From JAWWPG01 sp037719575 (GTDB lineage: Bacteria > Actinomycetota > Actinomycetes > Propionibacteriales > Nocardioidaceae), in assembly GCA_037719575.1 (NCBI GenBank), contig JBBJMF010000014.1, positions 1-38,807 on the forward strand: a DNA stretch of 38,807 nucleotides. The letters run 5' to 3'. The stretch's first letter is position 1; each line of letters begins with the position of its first letter. This document shows positions 24,351 through 34,833 of the stretch, piece after piece. Under the pieces are notes generated by a model, which searched no databases, had not been told where the DNA came from, and saw only the letters and a list, made by a program, of their open reading frames with translations. Both the position numbers and the translations under genes were made by a program.

Positions 24351-25553
24351 TCACTCCTGGCGGCTCGCCGCGGCCAGCCTCGGCGCCAGGTCACCGCGGG
24401 GCTCCACCACGACCTCCTCGAGGTCAAGCCACCCGGCCAGCCTCCGCAGCTCGACCGCGAGCTCCTCTGCAGTGTCGGGAGGCGCCAGCTTCTCGGCGTA
24501 CGCCCCCTTGACGAGCAGGCGTCGGGTCGGCCGATCTGCCTTGAGGTCGACCCTGGCGGCGATCGTGTCCCCGAGTAGGAAAGGCAGCACGTAGTAGCCG
24601 TAGACCCGTTTGGGTCGAGGCACGTAGATCTCGATCCGGTAGTGGAAGTCGAACAGCCGCTCGGCGCGGTCCCGCTCCCAGCAGATCGGGTCGAAAGGGC
24701 TCAGGAGGGTGCGCGCGTGTATCCGTCGAGGCCGGCGCGCGTCGCGGTGCAGGTAGGCCGGGCGGTCCCAGCCCTCGATGGCAACCGGCTCGAGCAGTCC
24801 TGACTCGACGAGCATGTCGACGGCCGGCTTTACGTCAGCCACGCCCATCCGGTAGTAGTCGCGAAGACACTGGATCGTGGCGACGCCGTGGGAGCGGGCT
24901 GCTCGGCGCACCAGCTCGAGGTTCGCCTCGGCGCGGGTAGGGGTCGGCCGGCTGAGGATGGCGGTGGGGACCACCCGTTCCGGCAGGTCGTACATCACCT
25001 CGAACTGGCTGTTCCGGCCCGCGATCGCCACATCTCCGGCTAGGTACAGGAAGTCAAGGACCTTGCGCGTCTCTGACCAGTTCCAGCCCCAGTGCTCCTT
25101 CGTGCGGGGCAGGCCGTCGTCGAGATCACGTGCCGTGCATGCCCCCCGCTCCCGCAGCTCGGTCAACAACGAGGACTCGAGGTCGTGGTTCTGCTCCACC
25201 GTGAACCACCGACCCCGCTGAGCGCGGTAGGACTCCATCCGGTGCCTCATCACCGGCCACAGGTCCACCGGCATGAACGCCTGGACGTGCGCCCAGTACT
25301 CGACCACCCGACGAGGTCGCCGCTGCGACGCGCGCCTCAGGAGGTCGACGTCGTACGGCCCCATCCGGGAGTAGAGCGGCATGTAGTGGGCGCGTTGGAG
25401 CACGTTGACAGAGTCGACCTGCAGGACGCCGGTGCGGGAGATGGTGCGCTCGAACGTGCGCATCGTCGGAGGGGTGTGGGGCGGATCGAGGAAGCCCTGG
25501 GCGGCGACGGCGATCCGCCTCGCCTGGGCCTTGCTGAGGTGGGACGGCGTCAC
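24351..25553 (-). CDS. YcaQ/AlkX-like DNA glycosylase (HTH_42 family)
   Basis: 400-aa winged-helix protein of the HTH_42 superfamily, whose studied members (AlkZ, E. coli YcaQ/AlkX) unhook DNA interstrand crosslinks and excise bulky alkylated bases. Visible marks are the motif LQVDSVNVLQRAHYMPLY, where QVD corresponds to the catalytic QxD of the YcaQ/AlkX branch (AlkZ has QxQ), then RRVVEYWAHVQAFMP and FDPICWERDRAERLFDFHYR near the end. The start is GTG 25553 (MTPSHLSKAQARR), overlapping the stop of the response regulator (GTGA). An open frame continues upstream but only through the regulator gene. Substrate range cannot be told from sequence. Confidence 0.85.
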   Translation of the reverse strand: MTPSHLSKAQARRIAVAAQGFLDPPHTPPTMRTFERTISRTGVLQVDSVNVLQRAHYMPLYSRMGPYDVDLLRRASQRRPRRVVEYWAHVQAFMPVDLWPVMRHRMESYRAQRGRWFTVEQNHDLESSLLTELRERGACTARDLDDGLPRTKEHWGWNWSETRKVLDFLYLAGDVAIAGRNSQFEVMYDLPERVVPTAILSRPTPTRAEANLELVRRAARSHGVATIQCLRDYYRMGVADVKPAVDMLVESGLLEPVAIEGWDRPAYLHRDARRPRRIHARTLLSPFDPICWERDRAERLFDFHYRIEIYVPRPKRVYGYYVLPFLLGDTIAARVDLKADRPTRRLLVKGAYAEKLAPPDTAEELAVELRRLAGWLDLEEVVVEPRGDLAPRLAAASRQE

Positions 25554-26248
25554 GGCGGGTCGAGCAGGCGCTGACGAACGGCGTACATCACGGCCTCGAT
25601 CCGCGAGTGCAGCTGCAGCTTCTCGAGCATGTTGCGCACGTGGTTCTTCACGGTGTTCTCGCTGATGAACAGCTTGTCGGCGATCTCGCGGTTGTTGAGT
25701 CCGCGCGCCACGAGGTTGAGGACCTCGAGCTCGCGGTCGGTCAGCTTCGGCATCCGGACGGGCTTGACCTCGGCGCCGGAGATCGCCTTGAACTCGGCGA
25801 GCAGCTTGGCCGCCATCATCGGGCTGATCAGCGACTGGCCGCTCGCCACCAGCCGAATCGCCTGCGACACCTCGTCGATGGACGAGTCCTTGAGCAGATA
25901 TCCCGACGCCCCCTTCTTGATCGCGTCGTAGAGGTCGGCCTCCTCGTCTGACGCGGTCAGCATGATGATCTTGATCGCGGGAGCCAGCTCCTTGATCATC
26001 GCGCAAGCCTCGATCCCGGAGTGCTTGGGCATCCGGACATCGAGCAGCATGACGTCGGGAGCCATTCGCGCGGCGATGTCGGCGGCGCCGTCGCCGCCGG
26101 TGGCCTCACCCACAACATCGATGTCGTCCTCGGCCTGCAGGAGCATCACTAGACCGCGTCTGAAGAGCTCCTGGTCGTCCACCACCGCGACCCTGATGGC
26201 CTCACGTGCAGCCGGGAACTCCACCACCTCACCCATCGGCATCATCAT
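25550..26248 (-). CDS. LuxR/NarL-type response regulator
   Basis: 232-aa two-component regulator. The receiver domain (about 18-135) has VAVVDDQELFRRG, phospho-acceptor Asp70 in DVMLLDVRMPKHSG, MLTASDEE and the lysine in LLKDSS. The C-terminal LuxR-type helix-turn-helix is LTDRELEVLNLVARGLNNRE followed by IADKLFISENTVKNHVRNML. No histidine kinase gene is adjacent, so it is an orphan in this window. The start is taken at ATG 26248, with other ATGs at 26245, 26242 and 26236. The gene is coupled to the downstream DNA glycosylase by a GTGA overlap and lies 49 bases after hpf. Signal and targets are unknown. Confidence 0.92.
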   Translation of the reverse strand: MMMPMGEVVEFPAAREAIRVAVVDDQELFRRGLVMLLQAEDDIDVVGEATGGDGAADIAARMAPDVMLLDVRMPKHSGIEACAMIKELAPAIKIIMLTASDEEADLYDAIKKGASGYLLKDSSIDEVSQAIRLVASGQSLISPMMAAKLLAEFKAISGAEVKPVRMPKLTDRELEVLNLVARGLNNREIADKLFISENTVKNHVRNMLEKLQLHSRIEAVMYAVRQRLLDPP

Positions 26249-26297
26249 TCCACGGCGTGAGGAGTTCCCGCACGGTCCTTGGGACGGACTGCCCGCC

Positions 26298-26912
26298 TCA
26301 TTCCCCCAGCTTGATGACCCCGTAGTCGTAGCCCTTGCGCCGGTAGACGACGGCCGGCTCGCCAGACGCCTCATCGACGAACAGGAAGAAGTCGTGCCCC
26401 ACGAGCTCCATCTCGTACAGCGCCTGGTCGAGCGTCATCGGGATGGCAGGATGCCGCTTCTCCCGGACAAGCGGGGGGCCGTCGCCCACGACGGTGATCG
26501 GGCCCTCCTGGTGCTCGAGGACGACCTCGTCCTCGTCGTGCCGTGCCTCGTCCTGGTCCGGCTGGGCGGCCATGGCATGCGCCAGCGATATGGGGGTGTG
26601 GTTGCCGCGGTGGATACGACGCCGGTCGGCCGCCTTGCGCGCCTGCGCGCTGAGCCGGGCTACCGACTTGTCCAGGGCCGTCATCGCATCCTCGGCGGCG
26701 GCCTCCGCCCGGATCACCGGCCCGCGGCTGCGGATCGTGATCTCGACCCGAACCGACTGCTCTGCGAGCCGTGGGTTCGCCTCCTTGCAGACCTCGACAT
26801 CGACCCGGATGATGCGCTGGTCGTACTTCTCGAGCCGGGACAACTTCTCCTCGACATGGGCGCGGAACCGGTCGGACACCTCGAAGTGACGACCCTTGAC
26901 CACGACTTCCAC
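26298..26912 (-). CDS. hpf: Long-form ribosome hibernation promoting factor
   Basis: 204-aa long HPF. The N-terminal 100 residues (VKGRHFEVSDRFRAHVEEKL ... VRVEITIRSRGPVIRAE) bind in the decoding centre of the small subunit; the C-terminal domain (PMTLDQALYEMELVGHDFFL ... YRRKGYDYGVIKLGE) dimerises to form 100S ribosomes in resting cells. A charged linker of about 60 residues joins them. GTG 26912 has a perfect AGGAGG 5 nt upstream, which fixes the start and implies strong translation. A 343-base untranslated region precedes it. The mycobacterial homologue Rv3241c lies in the same place between secA and comFC. Confidence 0.96.
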   Translation of the reverse strand: MEVVVKGRHFEVSDRFRAHVEEKLSRLEKYDQRIIRVDVEVCKEANPRLAEQSVRVEITIRSRGPVIRAEAAAEDAMTALDKSVARLSAQARKAADRRRIHRGNHTPISLAHAMAAQPDQDEARHDEDEVVLEHQEGPITVVGDGPPLVREKRHPAIPMTLDQALYEMELVGHDFFLFVDEASGEPAVVYRRKGYDYGVIKLGE

Positions 26913-27255
26913 TCAATCCTCCTGGTGATCAGAACGCCACAAGGCGGCACCCGCCCGGCCGACCTGGTCTTCGACCCCACACCCGCCTGCTGAGACCTTT
27001 GCAGCTTGTTGCCACGCACGGTCTTCTCCCGCCAAGGAAGGCACCTGACCTTCCGGCGAGGCAGGACTTACTTCTAAGCCGCTCCGTGATCAGACGACCG
27101 ACGCGAAGCGTTCGGCCGCCCTTACGTGGACCGTTTCGCCTGCGGCTGGCATCGGCTTGCCGAGCAGGAGCTTCATTCCTCGAGGCCCTGACGACGCAAC
27201 CACGGACCCGGACGGGTGCCATTCCCCAACTCTAGTCCGTGGCCCTCGTCGGCGC
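26913..27255 (-). other. 343-base intergenic leader upstream of hpf
   Basis: No convincing gene. The region must hold the hpf promoter and the 3' end of comFC. It includes a bulged hairpin at 27030-27058. A 28-codon frame starting MKLLLGKPMPAAGE (27090-27176, minus) has GAGGA just before its ATG but only moderately biased codon use and is probably chance. Other overlapping frames look random. Confidence 0.6.
27030..27058 (-). terminator. Bulged hairpin between comFC and hpf
   Basis: GGAAGG (27036-27041) pairs with CCTTCC (27049-27054) around a 7-base loop, and outer CGCC / GGCG extend the stem past a 2-base bulge. It lies about 200 bases after the comFC stop and 118 before the hpf start, so it may terminate comFC readthrough or structure the hpf leader. 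Confidence 0.4.
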
Positions 27256-27993
27256 TCAGGGTCGAGGTCGGGCGGCCGGCCTGAAGCCGGCTCGACGGTA
27301 CGTCGCAGCAACCACCGCCAGACCAAGGACGTCGACGCCGGACCCGGCGAGCGCGCGGGCGACCTCGGACGCCGTGGCACCCGTCGTGAGGACGTCGTCC
27401 ACGATGACCGCCAGCCGGTCGGTCAGCCGACGTCGCCCCCGGGGCCTGACCGCGAACGCACCCTGCAGGTTGGTCCCCCGGTCCGCGGCAGACAGGCCCG
27501 ACTGGTCCGCGACATCGCGGACCCGCTCCAGCAAGGCACCCGCCTCGCAGGCCACGCCGCTCGCTCGAAGCGAGCGGATGCAGGACCCGACGATGCGCAG
27601 CAGCGGATCGTGACCACGCGCCCTGACCTGGCTCGAGGCGGTGGGTGGCGGCACGAGCAGGACCCGCGAGCCCACCGGAACCGGTCGGCGAGCGGCGGCG
27701 AGGGTCGCCATCACGCTCAGGGCAAGCGCCGCTCCCAGCGGCTTCGCGAGCGACAGCACCGCGCGCTCCTTGTGCTCGACGACTGCCGCCCGCGCCGCAC
27801 CCTCGTAGGCCGCGACGGCGAACGGCCGAGGCAGCCGCGGCGGGCACGGCGACGGCCACGCCACGAATGGGAGCTGCTGCAAGGCCACCCCGCAGCCCAG
27901 GCACAACACCGGTCCCGGTCGCGTGCATCCGACGCACCTGCCGCCGAGGAACAGGTCGACAGCTGCTCCCCTGAGGTCACCCCGGCCAGCCAT
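27256..27993 (-). CDS. comFC: ComF family phosphoribosyltransferase-like protein
   Basis: 245-aa protein of the ComFC family, linked in naturally competent bacteria to DNA uptake and found widely in other bacteria with unclear function. It has an N-terminal zinc finger (CVGC at residues 20-23 and CLGC at 31-34) and a PRPP-binding site LAVIVDDVLTTGATASEV. ATG 27993 is preferred over a TTG 18 bases upstream. The gene lies 106 bases after lpqB and keeps the mycobacterial order lpqB-comFC-hpf-secA. No other competence genes are in the window. Confidence 0.88.
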   Translation of the reverse strand: MAGRGDLRGAAVDLFLGGRCVGCTRPGPVLCLGCGVALQQLPFVAWPSPCPPRLPRPFAVAAYEGAARAAVVEHKERAVLSLAKPLGAALALSVMATLAAARRPVPVGSRVLLVPPPTASSQVRARGHDPLLRIVGSCIRSLRASGVACEAGALLERVRDVADQSGLSAADRGTNLQGAFAVRPRGRRRLTDRLAVIVDDVLTTGATASEVARALAGSGVDVLGLAVVAATYRRAGFRPAARPRP

Positions 27994-28099
27994 CTGGGCA
28001 GTCTTGGTCAACGGCTACCGGCGCGGCGACCTCAGCGCGGTGGCTGTGGACGAGCCAGCCTCGGCGGCTCTCTGTGGACACGGACTGAATGCTCCGCAC

Positions 28100-29875
28100 T
28101 CACCCGGCGTAGACGGGTGCGAACAGCTTGTTGCGGATGGTCAGCGGTTCCCACTGCTGATCGGGAGTTCGGGTATAGAGCCGGCCATCTTGGGTGCCGA
28201 TGATCTCCGGGACCTCGATGTTGGCGGCTGCCGCCAGGCTGATCGGACGAACGGGCAGGAACCCCGTCGTCGGTTGCACGCGTGAGCCGTCGATGGCGAT
28301 CTCGTACGGCTGGGTGTCGCTGCCCTCGTCCTGAGCGAGCACCGCCACCGACGTCGAGCTGAACCAGGTGAGCTGGGTCAGGCTGGCGAGCGGGAACTGT
28401 GCGTTGACGACGACTCGGGTGCCAATGACCGAGACGTTGATCCGCGAGACCGGGCTGCGGTCGATCATCGCGATCACGATCCTCGTCGAGGGTCCGTGCC
28501 CGATGACGGCAGCCAGTCGCGAGCCGTCACGAGACACCGCGAACGCCTCGACGTCGTACCCGGAGATCCCAGGTGCCTCGACGACGCGGGCGGCCGACCC
28601 GGTGACGACACGCACGACGGCGCCGTCCTCCGGCGTCTGGTCGACGAGCCATAGGAGGCCATGGACATCCCAGGAGGGCTTGCGGAGATCGTGCCCGCCC
28701 TCGAACCAGACCTCGTTCCCGCTCGTGTCGTCCCCGACGCTGATGTTCCCGACGACGACCTTCGTGGCGTTGTTCACCACGAGGGCGGCTCGAGCGACGG
28801 TCGGGTCGATCGCGGCGTACGTCGCCTTCCGAGCCAGCGCGCCGATCTTGCCCGCGACGACGGAGGGCTGGCTCGACGTCACGGCGACGAGATGTCCGTC
28901 CGACAGGGCATACAGTCTCCTGCTGGCGGCGAAGATCGTGGGGTCGTAGCCCTGGAACGCGTCGACCGAGAAGGAGTCTCCCTGACCGGGGATACGGACC
29001 ACCTGGCCGCCGCTCGTCATCCGGACGTGGGTTATGCCGAGCCCTTCCTGTCGCAGCGTCCAGGTGAGCTGCGCGGCGAAACGCTTGAGGTCCGTCGGTG
29101 TCAGCGCGAGCACCTGGCGGGTCAGCGGCACCTCGGCGAGCCCGGACGCCGTGACGGTGACCCGGGGCTCCACTCGGGTGGTGAGCGGCACCTCGGCGAC
29201 CACGACACCGCCCAGGGAGACGGTCGGACCGAGCAGCAGATCCCGGACGAGAGTCGTTGCCGTCTGACCGGTGTCGCCGAGCAGCAAGAAGACCGGGTCG
29301 GGCGTGAGCAGCGTGTGGGCGGGGTCGAAGAAGTAGAGGGAGAACTGCTGGTAGTAGCGGTCGAAGAAGTCGGCGTCGAGGAGGGTCCCGGTCGCGGGGT
29401 TGTCGATGCGCCACTGGCCACCGACCCGCTGGAAGACGAAGCGCATGTCGAGGATGTCGTCGGTCGGATCAGCCGAGTCCCAGGAACCGCGCGCGTCGAT
29501 GGAGCCGAGAGCCTGCAGTTGCAGGGCCACCGCCCCGGCCTTCCCTTCCGCGATGTTCCGCGACTCGTAGACAAGCGTTTGAGCGTCGGGTTCCCAGGCG
29601 TCACCGCCCGCAGGAGTCAGGAACTGCCGGACGGTGTCAGGCGCCCGGGGAAAGGCCAGCATGGCTTTCAGGTAGCCGTCAGCGATCTCCTGCCTGCTCG
29701 CTCCACTGACCGGGCCACGTGGGGAGAAGACGATCTGGTTCTCTTCCTCGCTGACGGCAACGCCGCTACCGGCCGATACCGACGAGCTGTCAGGCAGAGA
29801 GACACAACCGGCGACGGCGACGCCGAGAACGAGGGCGACAGCAGCCCGGCCCGCGGCACGGGTGGGGAGGTTCAT
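28100..29875 (-). CDS. lpqB: MtrB-associated lipoprotein LpqB
   Basis: 591-aa lipoprotein. The signal ends with the lipobox VAGC, lipid-accepting Cys24, followed by SLPDSSSVSAGSG. After a GerMN-like region (about 50-290) comes a beta-propeller-like half with repeated strand patterns (SRRLYALSDGHLVAVTS, PSWDVHGLLWLVDQTPEDG, DVEAFAVSRDGSRLAAVIGH). In mycobacteria LpqB binds the extracellular domain of MtrB and tunes MtrAB signalling and cell-wall metabolism. Its ATG overlaps the mtrB stop (ATGA), so it should be made in proportion to MtrB. Confidence 0.95.
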   Translation of the reverse strand: MNLPTRAAGRAAVALVLGVAVAGCVSLPDSSSVSAGSGVAVSEEENQIVFSPRGPVSGASRQEIADGYLKAMLAFPRAPDTVRQFLTPAGGDAWEPDAQTLVYESRNIAEGKAGAVALQLQALGSIDARGSWDSADPTDDILDMRFVFQRVGGQWRIDNPATGTLLDADFFDRYYQQFSLYFFDPAHTLLTPDPVFLLLGDTGQTATTLVRDLLLGPTVSLGGVVVAEVPLTTRVEPRVTVTASGLAEVPLTRQVLALTPTDLKRFAAQLTWTLRQEGLGITHVRMTSGGQVVRIPGQGDSFSVDAFQGYDPTIFAASRRLYALSDGHLVAVTSSQPSVVAGKIGALARKATYAAIDPTVARAALVVNNATKVVVGNISVGDDTSGNEVWFEGGHDLRKPSWDVHGLLWLVDQTPEDGAVVRVVTGSAARVVEAPGISGYDVEAFAVSRDGSRLAAVIGHGPSTRIVIAMIDRSPVSRINVSVIGTRVVVNAQFPLASLTQLTWFSSTSVAVLAQDEGSDTQPYEIAIDGSRVQPTTGFLPVRPISLAAAANIEVPEIIGTQDGRLYTRTPDQQWEPLTIRNKLFAPVYAG

Positions 29876-31602
29876 CGGGCGCCGGGCCGGATGGGGGGTC
29901 CCAGGTGGTCGGACACCAGGCTTCCGGGAGCCGATGGCCCCTCGACGGGGGGTCTGGGCGGTGGTGAGATCTTGCCGCCGACGCGGCGCGGCAGCATCAG
30001 GCGGAAGACGGAGCCGCGACCGGGCCGACCCCAGGCGTCGAGCACACCTCCGTGCAGCGCCGTGTCCTCCACCGCGATCGACAGCCCGAGCCCGGTTCCG
30101 CCTCGTGTCCTCGCCCGGGCGGGGTCCGCTCGCCAGAACCTGTTGAACACGAGGGTCTCCTCCCCGGGCTTCAGCCCGACGCCCTGGTCACGCACGAGGA
30201 GCATCACCATCGTCGGCTCTGCGCTTACCGTGATCTCGACCTCGCCGCCGTCGCCGTACTGGAGGGCGTTCGCGATGAGGTTGCGCGCTATCCGCTCGAC
30301 TCTGCGCACATCCGCCTGGACGACTGCTGGCGTGTCGGGCATGGTCAGCACCATCTGGGCCCCGCGCTGCTCGGCGATCGCCGCATTGGCGTCCACGACC
30401 CGTCGTACGACATCTCTCAGGTCCACGTCGTTCAGCTCGAGCGCGGCCGCACCAGCGTCGAACCGGCTGATCTCGAGCAGGTCCGTGAGCAGCCCTTCGA
30501 ACCGGTTCAGCTCGTTCTGCAGGAGCTCGGCTGAGCGTGCCGTCGGCGCGTCGAAGTCATCTCGCGCCTCGTAGAGGAGGTCGGACGCCATCCGCACGGT
30601 CGTCAGCGGGGTGCGGAGCTCGTGGCTGACGTCAGCGACGAAACGTCGCTGCACCCGGGACAGCTCTTCGAGCTGGCGGATCTGGCGCTGCAGGCCGTTC
30701 GCCATCTGGTTGAACGACTGGCCGAGCCGCGCGATGTCGTCCTGCCCGCGGACGTGCATGCGTTCCTCGAGACGGCCGGCGGCAAGTCGCTCGGCGATCC
30801 GCCTGGCAAGCCGGACCGGTGTCACGACCTGTCGGGTGACGATCCAGGCGATCGTGCTGAGGAGGATGACGAGGACGATTCCCGCGCCGAACAGGCCTCG
30901 CTCCACGACGGAGAGCGTCTGCTGCTGCTCCGCCAGCGGGAACACGTACAACAGCCCGTAGGTGGCGTTCTGGCTGGTGATGGCGACCTGGGACCCGACG
31001 ACGATGGCCGGCTGCGAGGGCTCGCCCGGCACCCGATGGATGCCGGTGTACGCCCAGTAGATGCCGGGGGTCGACTTCACCTTGGCGACCAGGTCGGCGG
31101 GCAACGACGCGGGGACCTCGAGCTCCCCGGAGTGGCGCGGCGCCCATGTCGACGGCTGGTGTGGCTGGAGGTCCAGAAGCGGCCCGATGATGATCACGGA
31201 GTAGTCGTCATTGGCGTCGTCGCGCGGCGCGAGCGAGTCGATGAGCTGGTTGAGGAAGCCGCCGAAGTCGGAGTCGCCGACGTCTTCTGCGCCCAGCCTG
31301 AGCTCTGCGGTGCCGAAGCCGACTGCAGCCTGCGCCAGAGCTGACTGCTTCTTGTCCTCCAGGAGGCCGTCGGTCACCTGGTGGAGCAGCACCCACCCGG
31401 CCACCAGGGCGAGAATGGCCGACAGACTGAGCACGCTGATCACGACCCGGGCCTGGATGGACCGGCTCCACCAGCGCAGCAGCGCGCGAACCGGGGTCGT
31501 CACGGCGAGCGCCACGGTCTTGACGGCGTGCCCGGCGCCGCCCACCACGCCGCGCGGCGTCGACTGCTTGCCCGGCAGGGGTGCCCGCTCGACGGTCTCC
31601 AT
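29872..31602 (-). CDS. mtrB: Sensor histidine kinase MtrB
   Basis: 576-aa kinase of the essential-type MtrAB two-component system that couples the cell cycle, osmotic state and cell-wall hydrolase expression. Two membrane helices (about 51-75 and 237-256) enclose an extracellular sensor domain. A HAMP domain follows (RQVVTPVRLARRIAERLAAG), then the HisKA box with phospho-acceptor His327 (FVADVSHELRTPL) and an ATPase domain (NLIANALQYGDGG, RDQGVGL, GGTGLGLSIA). The long C-terminal tail is proline-rich. It lies 3 bases after mtrA and overlaps lpqB by 4, forming a tight mtrA-mtrB-lpqB operon. Confidence 0.96.
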   Translation of the reverse strand: METVERAPLPGKQSTPRGVVGGAGHAVKTVALAVTTPVRALLRWWSRSIQARVVISVLSLSAILALVAGWVLLHQVTDGLLEDKKQSALAQAAVGFGTAELRLGAEDVGDSDFGGFLNQLIDSLAPRDDANDDYSVIIIGPLLDLQPHQPSTWAPRHSGELEVPASLPADLVAKVKSTPGIYWAYTGIHRVPGEPSQPAIVVGSQVAITSQNATYGLLYVFPLAEQQQTLSVVERGLFGAGIVLVILLSTIAWIVTRQVVTPVRLARRIAERLAAGRLEERMHVRGQDDIARLGQSFNQMANGLQRQIRQLEELSRVQRRFVADVSHELRTPLTTVRMASDLLYEARDDFDAPTARSAELLQNELNRFEGLLTDLLEISRFDAGAAALELNDVDLRDVVRRVVDANAAIAEQRGAQMVLTMPDTPAVVQADVRRVERIARNLIANALQYGDGGEVEITVSAEPTMVMLLVRDQGVGLKPGEETLVFNRFWRADPARARTRGGTGLGLSIAVEDTALHGGVLDAWGRPGRGSVFRLMLPRRVGGKISPPPRPPVEGPSAPGSLVSDHLGPPIRPGAR

Positions 31603-31605
31603 GGC

Positions 31606-32310
31606 CTACCGGCCGTCTGCCCCGCCGGCCTTGTACCCGACACCCCGCACCGTCAAGACGATCACCGGGTTCTCCGGGTCCCGCTCGACCTTCGAGCGCA
31701 GACGCTGGACGTGGACGTTGACGAGCCTGGTGTCGGCCGCGTGCCGGTAGCCCCACACCTGCTCGAGGAGCACCTCCCGGGTGAACACCTGCCAGGGCTT
31801 GCGCGCCAGGCAGACGAGCAGGTCGAACTCCAGCGGCGTGAGGGACAGGGTCTCGTCGACACGTTTGACCGTATGGCCCGCGACGTCGATCGTCAGGTCG
31901 CCGATCTCGAGCGTCTCGGGTGTCTCGTCCTCATAGGTCCGCAGGCGGGCTCGCAGCCGCGCTACGAGCTCCTTCGGCTTGAACGGCTTCACGACGTAGT
32001 CGTCGGCGCCGGACTCGAGCCCCACCACGATGTCGACGGTGTCGCTCTTGGCCGTCAGCATGATGATCGGGACGCCCGACTCGCCGCGGATCTGACGGCA
32101 CACGTCCACGCCGTCCTTGCCGGGCAGCATCAGGTCGAGCAGCACGATGTCGGGCTTGAAGTCGCGGACGGCGGCCATCGCCTGGTCGCCGGTGGGACAG
32201 ACGCGAGGCTCGAAACCCTCGTTCCGCAGCACGATCGTCAGCATCTCCGACAGCGACGAGTCGTCGTCGACGACGAGCACCCTGCCGCGGTGCGGTCGGA
32301 TCGCGTCCAC
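31606..32310 (-). CDS. mtrA: OmpR-type response regulator MtrA
   Basis: 234-aa regulator paired with MtrB. The receiver has the acidic pocket VVDDDSS, phospho-acceptor Asp59 in VLLDLMLPGKDG and MLTAKSD; the C-terminal winged helix ends WGYRHAADTRLVNVHVQRLR ... VRGVGYKAG, as in OmpR/PhoB proteins. Targets in relatives include cell-wall hydrolase and resuscitation genes. GTG 32310 has GAGAGGGG about 7 nt upstream. The gene follows sahH by 35 bases. The thymidylate kinase gene (tmk) found between them in mycobacteria is absent. Confidence 0.97.
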   Translation of the reverse strand: MDAIRPHRGRVLVVDDDSSLSEMLTIVLRNEGFEPRVCPTGDQAMAAVRDFKPDIVLLDLMLPGKDGVDVCRQIRGESGVPIIMLTAKSDTVDIVVGLESGADDYVVKPFKPKELVARLRARLRTYEDETPETLEIGDLTIDVAGHTVKRVDETLSLTPLEFDLLVCLARKPWQVFTREVLLEQVWGYRHAADTRLVNVHVQRLRSKVERDPENPVIVLTVRGVGYKAGGADGR

Positions 32311-32345
32311 TCAGGGCCCCTCTCGCTCTCGGCGCTGCCGTCTGC

Positions 32346-33776
<1,431 letters not shown>

Positions 33777-33891
33777 GCGAGTCCTCTGCGGCTGACGATG
33801 GGGTAGCCCGCAACGGGCCTTACCAGGATAGGCGCCGGGCGGTGGCGAGCCACAATCCGGGCGCCCGGCCACACCCCGGGATGCCCAGTCG

Positions 33892-34833
33892 TCAGGACTC
33901 AGACCTTCTGATGTCCGGCTCGATGAAGACGTACGTCGCATCGGGGACCGCCTCCCGGATCCGAACCTCGGCCGCGTTGATGGCATCGGCGAGCTCCGCG
34001 GCGGTGTCGGTCGGCAGCACAGCGATCTTGCACGCCACGAGGATGCTGCCGGGCCCGAGCTGCAGCGTCTGCAGGTTGATGATCTGCAGCCCGTCCTCGA
34101 CGCCGACAATCGCCGCCGCGATGCTCTGCTGGTCCTCGAGATGGGCCGACTCGCCGAGCAGCAGGCTCTTCATCTCGATGCCGAGAGCGACCGCCACCGC
34201 GACGAGCAGCAGGCCGATGGCGGCGGTTCCTGCCACGTCCCAGTAGCCGCTGTCGGTGAGCAGCGTCAGGCCGACGCCGAACAGTGCAAGCACCAGACCG
34301 AGCAGCGCAGCGACGTCCTCCAGCAGGACGACCGGCAGCTCAGGGGACTTGGCGCGCCGGACGAAGCTCACCCAGCCGACGTCGCCGCGCCACTTGTTCG
34401 ACTCCTGCACCGCCGTCCGCAGGGAGAGGCTCTCCATCCCGATCGCCGCCACCAGCACGACGATCGGCACCCACCACCAGCGGCTCGTCAGCAGCTCGTT
34501 GGGGTGGCCTTCGCGCACCTCCTGGAACTTGTGGTAGGCCTCGTAGAGGGCGAAGATGCCTCCCACGCTGAACAGCACGATCGAGACGATGAACGCATAG
34601 ATGTAGCGTTCCCGGCTGAAGCCGAACGGGTGCTGGCTCGTCGGCGCCCGCTTCGACCGCTTGTTGCCGAGCAGCAGCAGCACCTGGTTGCCGGAGTCCG
34701 CGAACGAGTGGATCGACTCCGCCAACATCGAGGCCGAACTCGTCAGAACGAAGGCCAGCACCTTGGTCAGGGCGATCCCGAGGTTCGCGAGCAAGGCGGC
34801 CACGACCGCCCTCGGAGACTCCTCGGTGCTCAC
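33892..34833 (-). CDS. Cation diffusion facilitator (CDF) transporter
   Basis: 313-aa metal/H+ antiporter-like protein of the CDF family with about six helices, exporting Zn2+ or a similar divalent metal. The helix-2 site is clear (AESIHSFADSGNQVLLLLG, HxxxD). The second metal site in helix 5 reads LLEDVAALLG rather than HxxxD, resembling the ZNT9-like branch. A C-terminal cytoplasmic domain (EDGLQIINLQTLQLGPGSIL ... PDATYVFIEPD) completes the architecture. GTG 34833 overlaps the upstream SIS-protein stop (GTGA). The substrate is unknown. Confidence 0.9.
   Translation of the reverse strand: MSTEESPRAVVAALLANLGIALTKVLAFVLTSSASMLAESIHSFADSGNQVLLLLGNKRSKRAPTSQHPFGFSRERYIYAFIVSIVLFSVGGIFALYEAYHKFQEVREGHPNELLTSRWWWVPIVVLVAAIGMESLSLRTAVQESNKWRGDVGWVSFVRRAKSPELPVVLLEDVAALLGLVLALFGVGLTLLTDSGYWDVAGTAAIGLLLVAVAVALGIEMKSLLLGESAHLEDQQSIAAAIVGVEDGLQIINLQTLQLGPGSILVACKIAVLPTDTAAELADAINAAEVRIREAVPDATYVFIEPDIRRSES

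Noticed and set aside
24351..26006. 551-codon reading of the glycosylase frame through the response regulator
   Set aside because: The extra 150 codons lie over the conserved response regulator in another frame; GTG 25553 gives the family-like N-terminus.
26929..27222. 97-codon frame on the minus strand upstream of hpf
   Set aside because: Arginine/glycine-rich composition, no codon bias, no ribosome-binding site and no recognisable family.
33777..33891. SAH riboswitch in front of sahH
   Set aside because: The leader lacks the conserved GAGGAGCGCTGC-like core of SAH aptamers; only a small GCCCG/CGGGC hairpin is seen.
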